NCBI GenBank assembly: GCA_020048915.1
Contig: JAIFLU010000088.1
Span: 1-64,000 of the forward strand
From: Bacteroidota bacterium
GTDB taxonomy: Bacteria; Bacteroidota; Bacteroidia; Bacteroidales; JAAUTT01
DNA length: 64,000 nt
Reading direction: 5' to 3'
Both the position numbers and the translations under genes were made by a program. A model generated the notes under the pieces. It made no database searches and had not been told where the DNA came from. It saw only the letters and a program-made list of their open reading frames with translations. Shown here in pieces: positions 1 through 9,142 of this stretch. Numbering within the stretch: the first letter of the stretch is position 1; every line of letters begins with the position of its first letter.

Positions 1-223
1 AAAAATGGCTATCCCCTGCAATTTCACCAATTATTGGATTTACAATTAAAAAAGCTGTTTGAGCTCTTTCAAGGAAAACTTTATGTGCTAGAATTAAATT
101 GTTATGGGTTTCCTTAACTGGCTCCAAAATTGGAATAATAACTCCTTGAGTTGCTTCTTCAGTGACTAACTCTCTTAAAGCTATCAGTTCAAATTGCCTT
201 GCTCTCAAAAAAGGATAGTACAT
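1..223 (-). CDS. sce7725-family (T4 beta-protein-like) protein, N-terminal part
   Basis: Partial gene cut by the window edge; only the first 74 codons are visible. Reading the minus strand from the ATG at 221-223 gives an open frame starting MYYPFLRARQFELIALRELV and containing PILEPVK and then LIVNPIIGE. These match the conserved N-terminus of the sce7725 family (start with a short YxPxLRxRQFELxALREL block, then IEPVK and NP..GE), related to the beta protein family of phage T4. The function is not known. It sits 5 bases downstream of the stop of a sce7726-like gene on the same strand, and the two families are regular neighbours, so the pair is probably one transcript. Family assignment is by remembered motif; the C-terminal part cannot be judged. 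Confidence 0.72.
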   Translation of the reverse strand, partial: MYYPFLRARQFELIALRELVTEEATQGVIIPILEPVKETHNNLILAHKVFLERAQTAFLIVNPIIGEIAGDSHF

Positions 224-228
224 AATTT

Positions 229-1098
229 TTAATGTTGAAGTGGTGTCTTTAATAAATTAATCATCTTGTTTTTTTTAGTTGGATTCATTTTGAGGGCTAA
301 AAATAATTGGTTAAACTCTCTGTAACACTTAGAAGATAATGCTTCATTAATACCTCTTTTTTTAATTTCAGCAATGAAAAGTTTATTCAATTCGCTTTGG
401 GGTATTTCAAAAATCAGCTCACTACAAGTTCTGAATTGGCTGAAACTTGTCATCTGTGGAAGATAACCAAAATATTTTTTCACAATTGATTTATATTCGT
501 TTGTATGTAAAACGCTCATTATGGTAAAAGGGTCAATTTCAAAATTAATTGAAGCATTACGATTAAGAGTAAAGGAATTATCGCTCTTAGAATTAAAAGT
601 GATTAAACCGACTGTTTCATCATACTTTTCGTAGATGCTTAATTTAGTTTCAGGTATTATGAGGTAAATCTGATTGAATGCTTTTTTGTAGCTTTCAAGT
701 TGTAGGGGTAATCGAATATCCGAATCAAATTCTGTTTTTATCTCAAAAATTTTCGAATAGCCATTAAACATTGCTAGGTCAGCAACAGAATTACCAACCC
801 TGAATTCGCTGAATATTTTGGAATTATCCTCGCCTAATTCAGAAATAAGCCATTCATTTAAAAATTCATTTTTAAAAATGTATTCGTTTTGATAGTTTAT
901 AGCTAAAACCGAATACACATATTTAAGGTAGTCTAAGTAGGTTGCTTTCTTTGATTTAAGCCAATTTTCATCGTACCGTTCTATCTTGCGATTGAGAGAA
1001 GTAAAGTCCAATTTAAACCAAGACAGCGCCTCGTTCCTTGAAAATAAAGATGAATAGTCGCGTAATTGGTTATTATGATATTTCACTTCAATTTTCAT
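229..1098 (-). CDS. sce7726-family protein with PD-(D/E)XK nuclease-like core
   Basis: 289-residue cytoplasmic protein without signal peptide or membrane segment. Residues about 98-141 carry a PD-(D/E)XK-type arrangement: Asp107 in SVADLA, then Glu119-x-Lys121 in FEIKTE, followed by D-S-D-x-R-L-P-x-Q-L-E-S-Y-x-K-x-F, which is the signature block of the sce7726 family. Such a core usually binds and cleaves DNA, but no activity has been shown that I know of for this family. The gene is followed after 5 bases by a sce7725-type gene, its usual partner. Low GC compared with the glycosidase genes to the right suggests accessory DNA. The start ATG at 1096-1098 is the only good one. A two-gene conflict or defence system is an inference only. 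Confidence 0.72.
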   Translation of the reverse strand: MKIEVKYHNNQLRDYSSLFSRNEALSWFKLDFTSLNRKIERYDENWLKSKKATYLDYLKYVYSVLAINYQNEYIFKNEFLNEWLISELGEDNSKIFSEFRVGNSVADLAMFNGYSKIFEIKTEFDSDIRLPLQLESYKKAFNQIYLIIPETKLSIYEKYDETVGLITFNSKSDNSFTLNRNASINFEIDPFTIMSVLHTNEYKSIVKKYFGYLPQMTSFSQFRTCSELIFEIPQSELNKLFIAEIKKRGINEALSSKCYREFNQLFLALKMNPTKKNKMINLLKTPLQH

Positions 1099-1839
1099 TA
1101 TTTAATTCAGTTCAAATTTACGATTTTCTAATTGTAATCGAATCAGTTTGATGAGTCTAATTTTCTTTATAGCATTAGCGGTAAACATCTCTATATACTC
1201 CAAAATGGTTTAAATGGCCATTATATCTATTTGCGTTTATACCCCTGCATGTGCCGAAATAACTCAGAAATCTAAATTCTTAATATTTTTGGTTACCCGT
1301 TTACAAACGGATACGATCCTCCCAAAAGTTGGCCTGCTCACTTCAAGACGGGTGTGTCTTCTTCCAGAAATAAAAGTAAATGGTTTTGCATTCATTTCCA
1401 AAGGATTATTTTGCCCTTTTTAATGTTGCACAATGAGGGGTTACCCCACGAAAAAATCGGATTATCCCAGACGAAAGGACTCAAAACCAAGTTTCAGGGA
1501 AATGGATTCTTTAGCATTTATTTGGTTGGCGGCAAATCAATTTTAATATCAACCCTTTGCAGGGCTGCAAAACCGATCTTTCCCGTCCCCCTTGTCCCGA
1601 TGGCTATCGGCATCACTCTGGGGTATTCTCATTCAACCACTTCGTAGTTTATTTTTCAAAAAGGGAATTTTGTCGACACCCATGCTTCACGAATGCTGGT
1701 ATGGTAAAATAAATAGTGTAACTTACGAAAATTTTTTAAAGGTGATATCCTTTAATAAGGAATCACCACCGATCTGGAATAGAGTTGCTGGTTCGGCGAA
1801 AATGATAATTAGTATTAACAACCAAAAATAAACGATTCA
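1099..1839. other. Gene-poor 741-bp gap before the glycosidase run
   Basis: Separates the sce7726-type gene from the first glycosidase. Open frames on both strands are short, overlap one another and resemble no family I know. A 30-codon minus-strand frame near 1530-1620 contains GTRGTGK, which looks like a nucleotide-binding loop, but nothing around it supports a real domain. The region must hold the promoter of the glycosidase gene at 1840; I could not place it with confidence. Decayed coding DNA is possible. Confidence 0.4.
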
Positions 1840-3885
1840 ATGAAGCGAATCTTCAACTCCTTGTTGTTCTCAATTGGGCTAATTTTACTTTCGAATCTCG
1901 TTGGAAACTCCCAGCAACTTTACGTTGGCGCCAATTACCATCCGCACGACGATAAAAACCCTGAAAAAATCAGCAACGATATTCAGTTGATGAAAGCTGC
2001 CGGCTTAAATGTTCTGCGGCTGGGCCATTTGGCTTGGGACAGCTACGAACCATCCGACGGGGTTTTCGATTTTGAGTGGTTCGACAAAGTAATGGACGAG
2101 TTGAACAAGGCGGGCATTAAGGCTATCCTCGATATTGCCATTCGTCCCGCACCAATTTGGCTGCACCAAAAATATCCATCAATTGATGTTGTAGATGCCA
2201 ACGGAAGTGTGCTTTATCCAAATCACCGTTATATGGACGATGTGGGTGACCCAAATTATCAGAAGTATGCGTTGCGGTTTACCGATGCCATTTCGAAACG
2301 GTATGCCAACCACCCAGCCTTGCTCGCTTTTGGCATCGACAACGAATCGGGCGATGGACCCATTTCGTACTCCGAAACTGTTCGCCAACGGTTTACCATC
2401 TGGCTAAAAAACAAATATTCCAACCTCGACAATTTAAACAAAGCATGGGCAACCCACCGTTGGTCCAGAAGGATTAACGATTTTAACGAAATAGGATTGC
2501 CTTCTGCCGGCCAAAAAAATGGGGCGCCCGAAAAAATTCTCGATTTCAGGCTCTTTATTTCCAATGAAGTAAATCAACTTCTGTTTAACGTATTGGATCA
2601 GGTGAAAGCCAACGCTCCCAACGCCTTGACCAATACAAATGCCTGGTATTATAGCTGGATGAAATACTTCGATTATTCCCAAATTGCTTATTCAGGCAAA
2701 ATGACACGTCATGGTTGTGGGTTCTATCCGGGCAATTCGCTAATAACCAATTGGGGAGTAATGAATGCCTCGTTTGGGATAGCCAGGATCCAGTTCGAAA
2801 GCCAAAATCCCTTTTGGTGCAACGAATTCAATACCATGACATCGGTGCCAAATTCCATCCGAAAATCGGCTTATGCAACCTTAATGTATGGCAACCAAAT
2901 GGTTTGCGGTTGGACCTGGCAAAGTATGTGGGCGGGCGAAGAACAATACCTCGAAGGGATGCTCGACTGGGACGGTATCCCCAACCGTAAATACGATGAA
3001 TACAAGAAAATAGCTACCGAATTTAAAAAGATTGAAAAATTCTTCCCGTATAAACTTCAGGCCGAAGTTGGGTTGGCATTTTCTTTCCCAAGCCAGATTG
3101 CAAGCGCAGCATTTCCCGAACAGCACGACAATCAAATTCAAGCTTGTTGGGATATGTTTTACTACCGCAACATGGATTCGCGCATGCTCGATATTAGCAA
3201 GAGCACCCTGGATTACAAGTTGTTGATTGTTCCGGGAGTTGCCGTTATGGACAAAGCAACAGCCACCAAAATCCGCGACTTTGTAAAGAACGGCGGTACC
3301 GTTATTATGACCTCCAATTCGGCCATTGTTGACACCACCGGGCAGGTTTTTGCCACCACCCATCCGGGTATGTTGAGCGATGTATTTGGCATTCGGGTAG
3401 GCAGTTTCGAAGAAACCGAACCCATGAATGAAATATCGCGAAAATCGTACAAAGGCAAAAAACTTGAGTTTACCTATAAGGGCAAAGCAATTGATACCGA
3501 ATCGGCAAGGTTCGACATTCTAGAACCGAAAGGAGCCACAGTTATTGGCACGCTTACCAGCCTCGACAAGGACTACCCCATAATGACCGTGAACAAATAC
3601 GGCAAAGGAAGGGCAATTTACCTTGGTTTGCCCGCTAAAGGAGAAGTACTGGGCGGCCTGATCGATGAACTGATTACCGAACTAGGTATGAAAAAAGGCC
3701 CAAATGTCCCAGCGGGTGTAATGGCAAGGCAAATTGACGGAAAGCACTTTCTGTATTTGAATATAAGCGGCGAACCAAAAGAAATAAAAATGGAGGGAAA
3801 ATCGCGCAGCATCCTTCTCGATAGGGACTATACAGGTAATTTTACCATTGCACCATACGAACCTGAATTTATAGAAATCAAGTAA
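1840..3885 (+). CDS. Exported beta-galactosidase, glycoside hydrolase family 42
   Basis: 681-residue GH42-type enzyme predicted to release terminal beta-linked galactose in the periplasm or at the outer membrane. A signal peptide covers about residues 1-24 (hydrophobic core, ending SQQ). The TIM barrel follows to about 400: it begins VGANYHPHD, carries the acid/base pair Asn168-Glu169 in FGIDNESGDG and a probable nucleophile Glu329 in CNEF. Residues about 410-560 form the trimerisation domain with the glutamine-amidotransferase-like fold (LLIVPGVAVMD, FVKNGGTVIMTS), then a small beta-domain at the end. Length is normal for the family. It opens a same-strand run of exo-glycosidases; the next gene starts 16 bp downstream, so they are likely co-transcribed. 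Substrate (galactosylated xyloglucan or pectin side chains) is inferred from neighbours. Confidence 0.85.
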   Translation: MKRIFNSLLFSIGLILLSNLVGNSQQLYVGANYHPHDDKNPEKISNDIQLMKAAGLNVLRLGHLAWDSYEPSDGVFDFEWFDKVMDELNKAGIKAILDIAIRPAPIWLHQKYPSIDVVDANGSVLYPNHRYMDDVGDPNYQKYALRFTDAISKRYANHPALLAFGIDNESGDGPISYSETVRQRFTIWLKNKYSNLDNLNKAWATHRWSRRINDFNEIGLPSAGQKNGAPEKILDFRLFISNEVNQLLFNVLDQVKANAPNALTNTNAWYYSWMKYFDYSQIAYSGKMTRHGCGFYPGNSLITNWGVMNASFGIARIQFESQNPFWCNEFNTMTSVPNSIRKSAYATLMYGNQMVCGWTWQSMWAGEEQYLEGMLDWDGIPNRKYDEYKKIATEFKKIEKFFPYKLQAEVGLAFSFPSQIASAAFPEQHDNQIQACWDMFYYRNMDSRMLDISKSTLDYKLLIVPGVAVMDKATATKIRDFVKNGGTVIMTSNSAIVDTTGQVFATTHPGMLSDVFGIRVGSFEETEPMNEISRKSYKGKKLEFTYKGKAIDTESARFDILEPKGATVIGTLTSLDKDYPIMTVNKYGKGRAIYLGLPAKGEVLGGLIDELITELGMKKGPNVPAGVMARQIDGKHFLYLNISGEPKEIKMEGKSRSILLDRDYTGNFTIAPYEPEFIEIK

Positions 3886-3901
3886 ATCAAAGAAAACGCA
3901 A

Positions 3902-6370
3902 ATGACGAACTTTAGATTGAAACGGAATTTTATATTTGGTAGTCTCGCGATTGTTCTGTTGTTTTTTTCCTCAATCAATGGAAACACCCAGAGCCAACAA
4001 TCAATAAGGTCAAGTCATAGATCTAAAGACAATTTTGACTTCAACTGGCAATTTCACAAAGGCGATATTGCTATAAAGAAAGTGCTTAAATCCGGTGGAC
4101 AGGGTGGGATAAGCGATATAAATGTCGAAGTTGTTACGAAGGACACTGTTATTGATTATGCAAATTCAAGCAGTTACATGGTTTTTTACCCGATAGACTG
4201 GAAAGAAGTTAACCTCCCGCACGACTGGGTGGTAGAAGGTACTTTTATAAACGACAATAACTTGGGCAACCAGCCTGCGGCCAATGATTACTTGCCAACG
4301 GGCATTGGGTTTTACCGTAAAGAATTTGAAATTCCTGAAACCGATAAAGGACGAAAAATATCCATCGAGTTCGATGGGATTTTCCGTAACAGTACAGTTT
4401 GGGTAAACGGCCATTATTTAGGTAACCACAAAAGTGGATACACCCCATCAAATTACGATTTAACTGATGTTCTTCGTTATGGCAGCGAAGGGAAAAATGT
4501 CATATTAGTGAAAGTCGACGCCAGCGAATTTGAAGGTTGGTGGTACGAAGGCGGCGGAATTTACAGGCATGTATGGCTTGTTAAAACCGACAGGCTCCAT
4601 ATTGCCCGGTTCGGTACGTTTGTTACAACGCCCACCATATCTGACGCCCAAGCTACAGTAAGCATTACAACCTCACTAAAAAACGAATACAAAACAGACA
4701 AAAATATTACTCTTATTTCAAAGATAGTAGATAAAAAAGGGCTTGTGCTTGATACCAAAACGACGAGTCAATCTATTGATTCTTATGATGAGACGGAAAT
4801 CGCACAAACCGGCACAATTAATAAACCATTGCTTTGGTCACCCGAAACGCCTTATCTTTACAAAGTATTGACCGAAGTCCTTGAAAACGGCAATATAATT
4901 GACACTTACTAGACAACCTTTGGTGTTCGCAAGGTGGAAGTAAATAAAAACGGGGTATTTCTGAATGGTAAACTTTATCCGATTGAAGGGACTTGTAACC
5001 ATCAGGATTTTGCCGGAATTGGTGTTGCCCTTCCCGATAAAATCAATTGGTATAAGCTTAAACTGTTGAAAGAAATGGGAAGCAACGGATACCGTTGTTC
5101 GCACCACCCGCCTACACCCGAATTGCTCGATATGTGCGACAGCTTGGGTTTTATGGTTGTTGATGAAAATCGCTTTTTGTCGGGCAGCGATGAAGGGTTG
5201 AATGATTTAAAAGCAATGCTTTACCGCGACCGTAACCATCCTTCGATATTTATGTGGTGCTTGGAGAACGAAGAATGGATTCAAGGAACTGTAACAGGTA
5301 CAAGAATTCTGGAAACACTGGTAGCAACCACCCATAAAATTGACCCAACACGCCCCACTACTGCTGCCATGAATCATGCTCGTAATAATGGCGGTTACGC
5401 AGATGTGCTGGATGTTGTAGGGTATAATTATGGCGACAAGCAACTGGCTTATGTAAAAGATAAAGAAGCACATCCCGACCGGGTTATTTTTTGTACCGAA
5501 GGAACAAGCTTCGTTTCCACCCGCGGTGAGTATGAAACCAATTGGGAAAAAGGTTATACATCTAACTCCATAATAGTGAAACCCGATTGGGGGCCATACC
5601 CGGGAGAAGACTGGGCCGATATTGTAAAATACCCTTACCTTGGAGGCTTGTATGTATGGACAGGATTCGATTACCGGAGCGAACCAACACCATTTGCTTG
5701 GCCTTGTGTATCCTCTCATTTTGGAATAATGGATATTTGCGGTTTCCCTAAAGATGGATATTATGCCTACAAATCTGCCTGGACAAATGAGCCTGTAGTC
5801 CACATTTTCCCTCATTGGAACTGGCCAGGCAAAGAAGGGGATTCCATCAAAGTTCATTGTTACACCAATTGCGATGAGGTTGAGTTATTCCTGAACGGTA
5901 AAAGTCAGGGAAAGAAAAAAGCCGAGCCATATAAGAAACTTATATGGCCGGTTATTTATAAGCCCGGAAAGCTGGAAGCAAAAGGGTATAAGGCTGGAAA
6001 GCTTGTAACCAAAGATGTAGTTGAAACCACTTCAACTCCTGCACAAGTAGCTTTAAATAGCGATGTTAATGTTTTAAAAGCCGATGGTTGTGATGTGGCT
6101 GTAATCAGAGTAGCCATTAAAGATGAAAAAGGTAGGGTGGTACCCACCGCCAGTAACCTGGTAAAGTTTTCTATTGAAGGGCCAGGAAAAATTATCGGCA
6201 CTGGCAATGGTAACCCAACCAGTCACGAGCCTGATAAGGCTAATCAACGTATGGCATTTAACGGATATTGCATGGTATTGGTCCAATCGGAAAAGAAACA
6301 GGGAGAAATACGGTTAAAAGCTGTTTCGGATGCCATTAAAGTAGATGAGGTAATTATTAAAGTGGAGTAG
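3902..6370 (+). pseudogene. GH2 beta-galactosidase interrupted by an in-frame TAG
   Basis: Two frames, 3902-4909 and 4913-6370, lie in exactly the same phase and together encode one GH2 protein of about 822 codons. A signal peptide is at residues 1-30, then the sugar-binding jelly-roll (NLPHDWVVEGTF, GIGFYRKEF), the immunoglobulin-like domain, the TIM barrel (CNHQDFAGIG, acid/base Glu in CLENEEW, probable nucleophile in FCTEGTSF) and DUF4982/Ig-like C-terminal domains. The TAG at 4910-4912 stands where GH2 proteins normally have Glu in a YETTFGxR motif (here Tyr-stop-Thr-Thr-Phe-Gly-Val-Arg), so one G-to-T change of GAG explains it. Nothing else is damaged, so the lesion is recent or is a sequencing error. 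No good start codon or ribosome site follows the stop; a separate second gene is unlikely. Confidence 0.85.
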
Positions 6371-6386
6371 ATATAAAGCATAAGAA

Positions 6387-8765
6387 ATGAACATATTCTT
6401 AAAAACAATAGGTAACAGTTTGCTTTTAATGTTTTTAATAGGTTTCAGTACCCAGACAAAAGCTACTGAACCTTCAAAAACTATTTCGGCCGAAAAGGCG
6501 ATAAGAGAGGCTGAAAAAGCTGAGATTACTGGCGGTGCTTTAAAAATAGCCGATAAATCTGCTACAGGGGGATTTGTAGTCAGTCTTGCCAATACTGGTG
6601 AGGCACTAAAATTTGTAAACCTGCCTCAAACAGCTAAATTGGCTATTCGCTATGCTTCGGTAAATGTCGGTACAATCAGTGTTGCAGTTAATAACCAGCC
6701 TGCTGTTAAGGTGAATGTTCATTCATCGGGGGCAGTCAGCGGTTCATTTCTGTTTGCAACCATTGACATCACCATTCCTGATAAAGCAAGCTTATTAATT
6801 CGCATAGATTCTGCTGATGTGGGGCTTAATATAGATCAAATCATCGTAGGTAACGGAGATTTGGGATTGCATCCTGACATTTGGAATCTCCCCCCATTAC
6901 CGTTAGCTGATGGCCCTTATAAAGCCAATTGGAAAGAACTTAGTCGTATATACACCGTTCCGGCATGGTGGCGCGAGGCGAAATTCGGGGCCTGGTCACA
7001 CTGGGATCCGCAATCCATGCCCGAAAGTGGCGATTGGTATGCGCGTGGCATGTATATGGAAGGCAACTGGCAATATAATTACCACCTCAGTCATTTTGGT
7101 CACCCTTCGGATTATGGCTATAAGGACATTTGCCACAACTGGGTAATCGACCGTTGGAATCCGGAAGCTTTGATGAATCTATATGTAGAAATGGGTGCCC
7201 GTTACTTCATGGCTATGGGCGTTCATCACGATAACTTCGATTGCTGGAACTCTGCCTATCAGCCCTGGAACTCCGTCAATGTTGGCCCTAAAAAGGATAT
7301 TGTCGGAACCTGGGAAAAGATTACCAGGCAACATGGTTTGCGTTTTGGTATTGGTTTTCATAACACTCCGGCACGTACCTGGGGGCAGTTTATGACTGTT
7401 CGTTACACCAGCGACAAAAAAGGCCCAAAGCAAGGTGTCTTCTACGATGCGCTTCAAACAATAGCTGACGGTAAAGGAAAATGGTGGGAAGGAATGGATC
7501 CGGTTGATCTCTATGGCCCTGTTCACGATATAAATAACCCTTTACAGTCACCCTTTGCCAACCAGTTTATGTGGCGCATTGACGATGCCATTACAAAGTA
7601 CCAACCTGATATGATATATTTCGACGAACATGCCGGTGATTCGCAGATAGATCTTGGCGTACACATGGGGTTAGGCTTTCTGGCTCCTACGCTGATTGCG
7701 AATTATTACAACAAATCCTTAAAGTGGAACCAGGGAAAAATGGAGGCCGTAATCAATCTTAAAGGCGTTGGCGGTCGTTACAACAGCTTTGGCAACACTC
7801 CAGAACTTTTGCCGTTGGTTGACCGTGCTTTGGTTAAAAGCAACGAATTTTATATTGAGCCCGAAATCATGGCATACCCCTTCCAAACCGAAGCCAGTGT
7901 TACAGATTGGCACTATAGAACCGGTTTGGAATATATGGACGCGCCAAAAGTTGTTAAATTTCTGATGGAGAATATTTCCCGCAACGGAACCTTGTTGCTC
8001 AACCTTACCCAGCACGGGCGTGGCGATCTCGACCCTGAAATAGTGCGTACCTGCAAGGATGTAGGCGCCTGGTTGAAAACAAATGGTGAAGCTGTTTACG
8101 GATCGCGACCGTTTGAAATCTGTGGCGATAGTACAGTTAACTATACCCGCAATAACGGGTTTGTTTATGCGTCTGTTTATGATTGGAAAGATAGTGCAAT
8201 TGCACTCAATGCCCTCCATTCAGGCGGAAGTACGTTGGGTAAAGTTACCAAAGTAGAACTCCTTGGCTCAAACATTCCTATGACATTTGTTCAGAATGAA
8301 AAGGGATTGACGATAATGCCAGGCAAAAAGGTGCAACCTTTGCCTGAAATCACCAATCAGGTCTTATCCCAACGATACAGGGTTTTGCGCATCACACACG
8401 ACAAAACCTGGATTAACGATGATGATCCGGGAGTGGTATATCCAGGCTGGTTTCGCCAGAGCAACCGTGGAACAGGTGATTATAACAATGACATAACTTA
8501 CAGCGTAACGCCCGGAGATGTTTTGAGTTGTACATTTACAGGCAATAATATCGCTGTTATTGCTCCCAAAGAAGCAGGAGCCGGAAAGATTGAAGTTCAG
8601 ATTGATGGACAAACCCGCACCACCATAGATTTGTCAACCGTTGGCGACCGAAAACCCCAGCAGGTTGTTTTTGAAGAAACCGGGCTGACTGCAGGCAAAC
8701 ATATAATTAATATTGTGAACCGGGGATCGGGCAAAGTGGCGGTAGATGCGTTAATTTTAAAATAA
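6387..8765 (+). CDS. Exported alpha-L-fucosidase (GH29) with flanking carbohydrate-binding regions
   Basis: 792-residue secreted enzyme. After a signal peptide (about 1-27, ending TKA) comes a CBM6/35-like beta-sandwich (about 33-155: aromatic-poor, with ATGGFVVSL and a closing IDQIIVGNG), then a GH29 fucosidase barrel (about 185-580). Barrel landmarks are WWREAKFGAWSHWDPQS, YFMAMGVHHDNFDCWNS, FGIGFHNTPA and PDMIYFDEH with the probable nucleophile Asp413, and NISRNGTLLLNLTQHG. A C-terminal beta-rich module (about 655-792) resembles another sugar-binding domain. GH29 enzymes remove alpha-linked fucose by a retaining mechanism. Start ATG at 6387 lies 17 bp after the GH2 gene, consistent with one transcript. 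Its product should act on fucose caps before the galactosidases. The FDEH nucleophile context is less usual than the FDG/FDW of many relatives. Confidence 0.82.
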   Translation: MNIFLKTIGNSLLLMFLIGFSTQTKATEPSKTISAEKAIREAEKAEITGGALKIADKSATGGFVVSLANTGEALKFVNLPQTAKLAIRYASVNVGTISVAVNNQPAVKVNVHSSGAVSGSFLFATIDITIPDKASLLIRIDSADVGLNIDQIIVGNGDLGLHPDIWNLPPLPLADGPYKANWKELSRIYTVPAWWREAKFGAWSHWDPQSMPESGDWYARGMYMEGNWQYNYHLSHFGHPSDYGYKDICHNWVIDRWNPEALMNLYVEMGARYFMAMGVHHDNFDCWNSAYQPWNSVNVGPKKDIVGTWEKITRQHGLRFGIGFHNTPARTWGQFMTVRYTSDKKGPKQGVFYDALQTIADGKGKWWEGMDPVDLYGPVHDINNPLQSPFANQFMWRIDDAITKYQPDMIYFDEHAGDSQIDLGVHMGLGFLAPTLIANYYNKSLKWNQGKMEAVINLKGVGGRYNSFGNTPELLPLVDRALVKSNEFYIEPEIMAYPFQTEASVTDWHYRTGLEYMDAPKVVKFLMENISRNGTLLLNLTQHGRGDLDPEIVRTCKDVGAWLKTNGEAVYGSRPFEICGDSTVNYTRNNGFVYASVYDWKDSAIALNALHSGGSTLGKVTKVELLGSNIPMTFVQNEKGLTIMPGKKVQPLPEITNQVLSQRYRVLRITHDKTWINDDDPGVVYPGWFRQSNRGTGDYNNDITYSVTPGDVLSCTFTGNNIAVIAPKEAGAGKIEVQIDGQTRTTIDLSTVGDRKPQQVVFEETGLTAGKHIINIVNRGSGKVAVDALILK

Positions 8766-9142
8766 ATTTAATATTGATAAACGATTTGAAAATATACTTT
8801 ATTAAAATACAAAAGCCATTACTGAAATAGTAGTATTCTCAATTTTAACACGCATTTTAGGGTTATGCACAAAACAAATCGGCAATGACAAAATATCTTT
8901 TTGATTGCGATAAGCAATCCCTGTACCGAAAACAGTTAATTAACAGTAAGTTCCCCGGGATTGGATGAATTTATATTAGATATAAAAACCTTTGTGACTG
9001 CGTGCGTTTGTAACGCCTGCCAGCACTTAGGAACAAAATTTGGACTTATCTAAACGACATTAAAATATAAACATTAAAAAATATTGTAAATTGGTTCGCA
9101 GATAATATTACTTAACTATCCATTAAAAAAAACGAAAATTAA
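8766..9142. other. 377-bp AT-rich gap without a recognisable gene
   Basis: Between the first fucosidase and the esterase. No frame here matches a known family and no hairpin with a T-run stands out. It is long enough to hold a second promoter, so the glycosidase run may be two transcription units. I found no clear promoter hexamer. Confidence 0.4.

Noticed and set aside
1214-1831. Three overlapping plus-strand frames of 69-97 codons and a minus-strand GTRGTGK frame
   Set aside because: No recognisable domain, no consistent start signals, and the frames overlap each other; treated as non-coding or decayed DNA.
4910-4912. TAG read as a sense codon (recoding)
   Set aside because: No other gene in the window has an internal TAG and no selenocysteine- or pyrrolysine-type context is visible; a point mutation is simpler.
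4934-6370. A separate second gene starting at GTG 4934
   Set aside because: It begins in the middle of a GH2 domain, in the same phase as the frame before the TAG, with no signal peptide; it is the rest of the interrupted gene.
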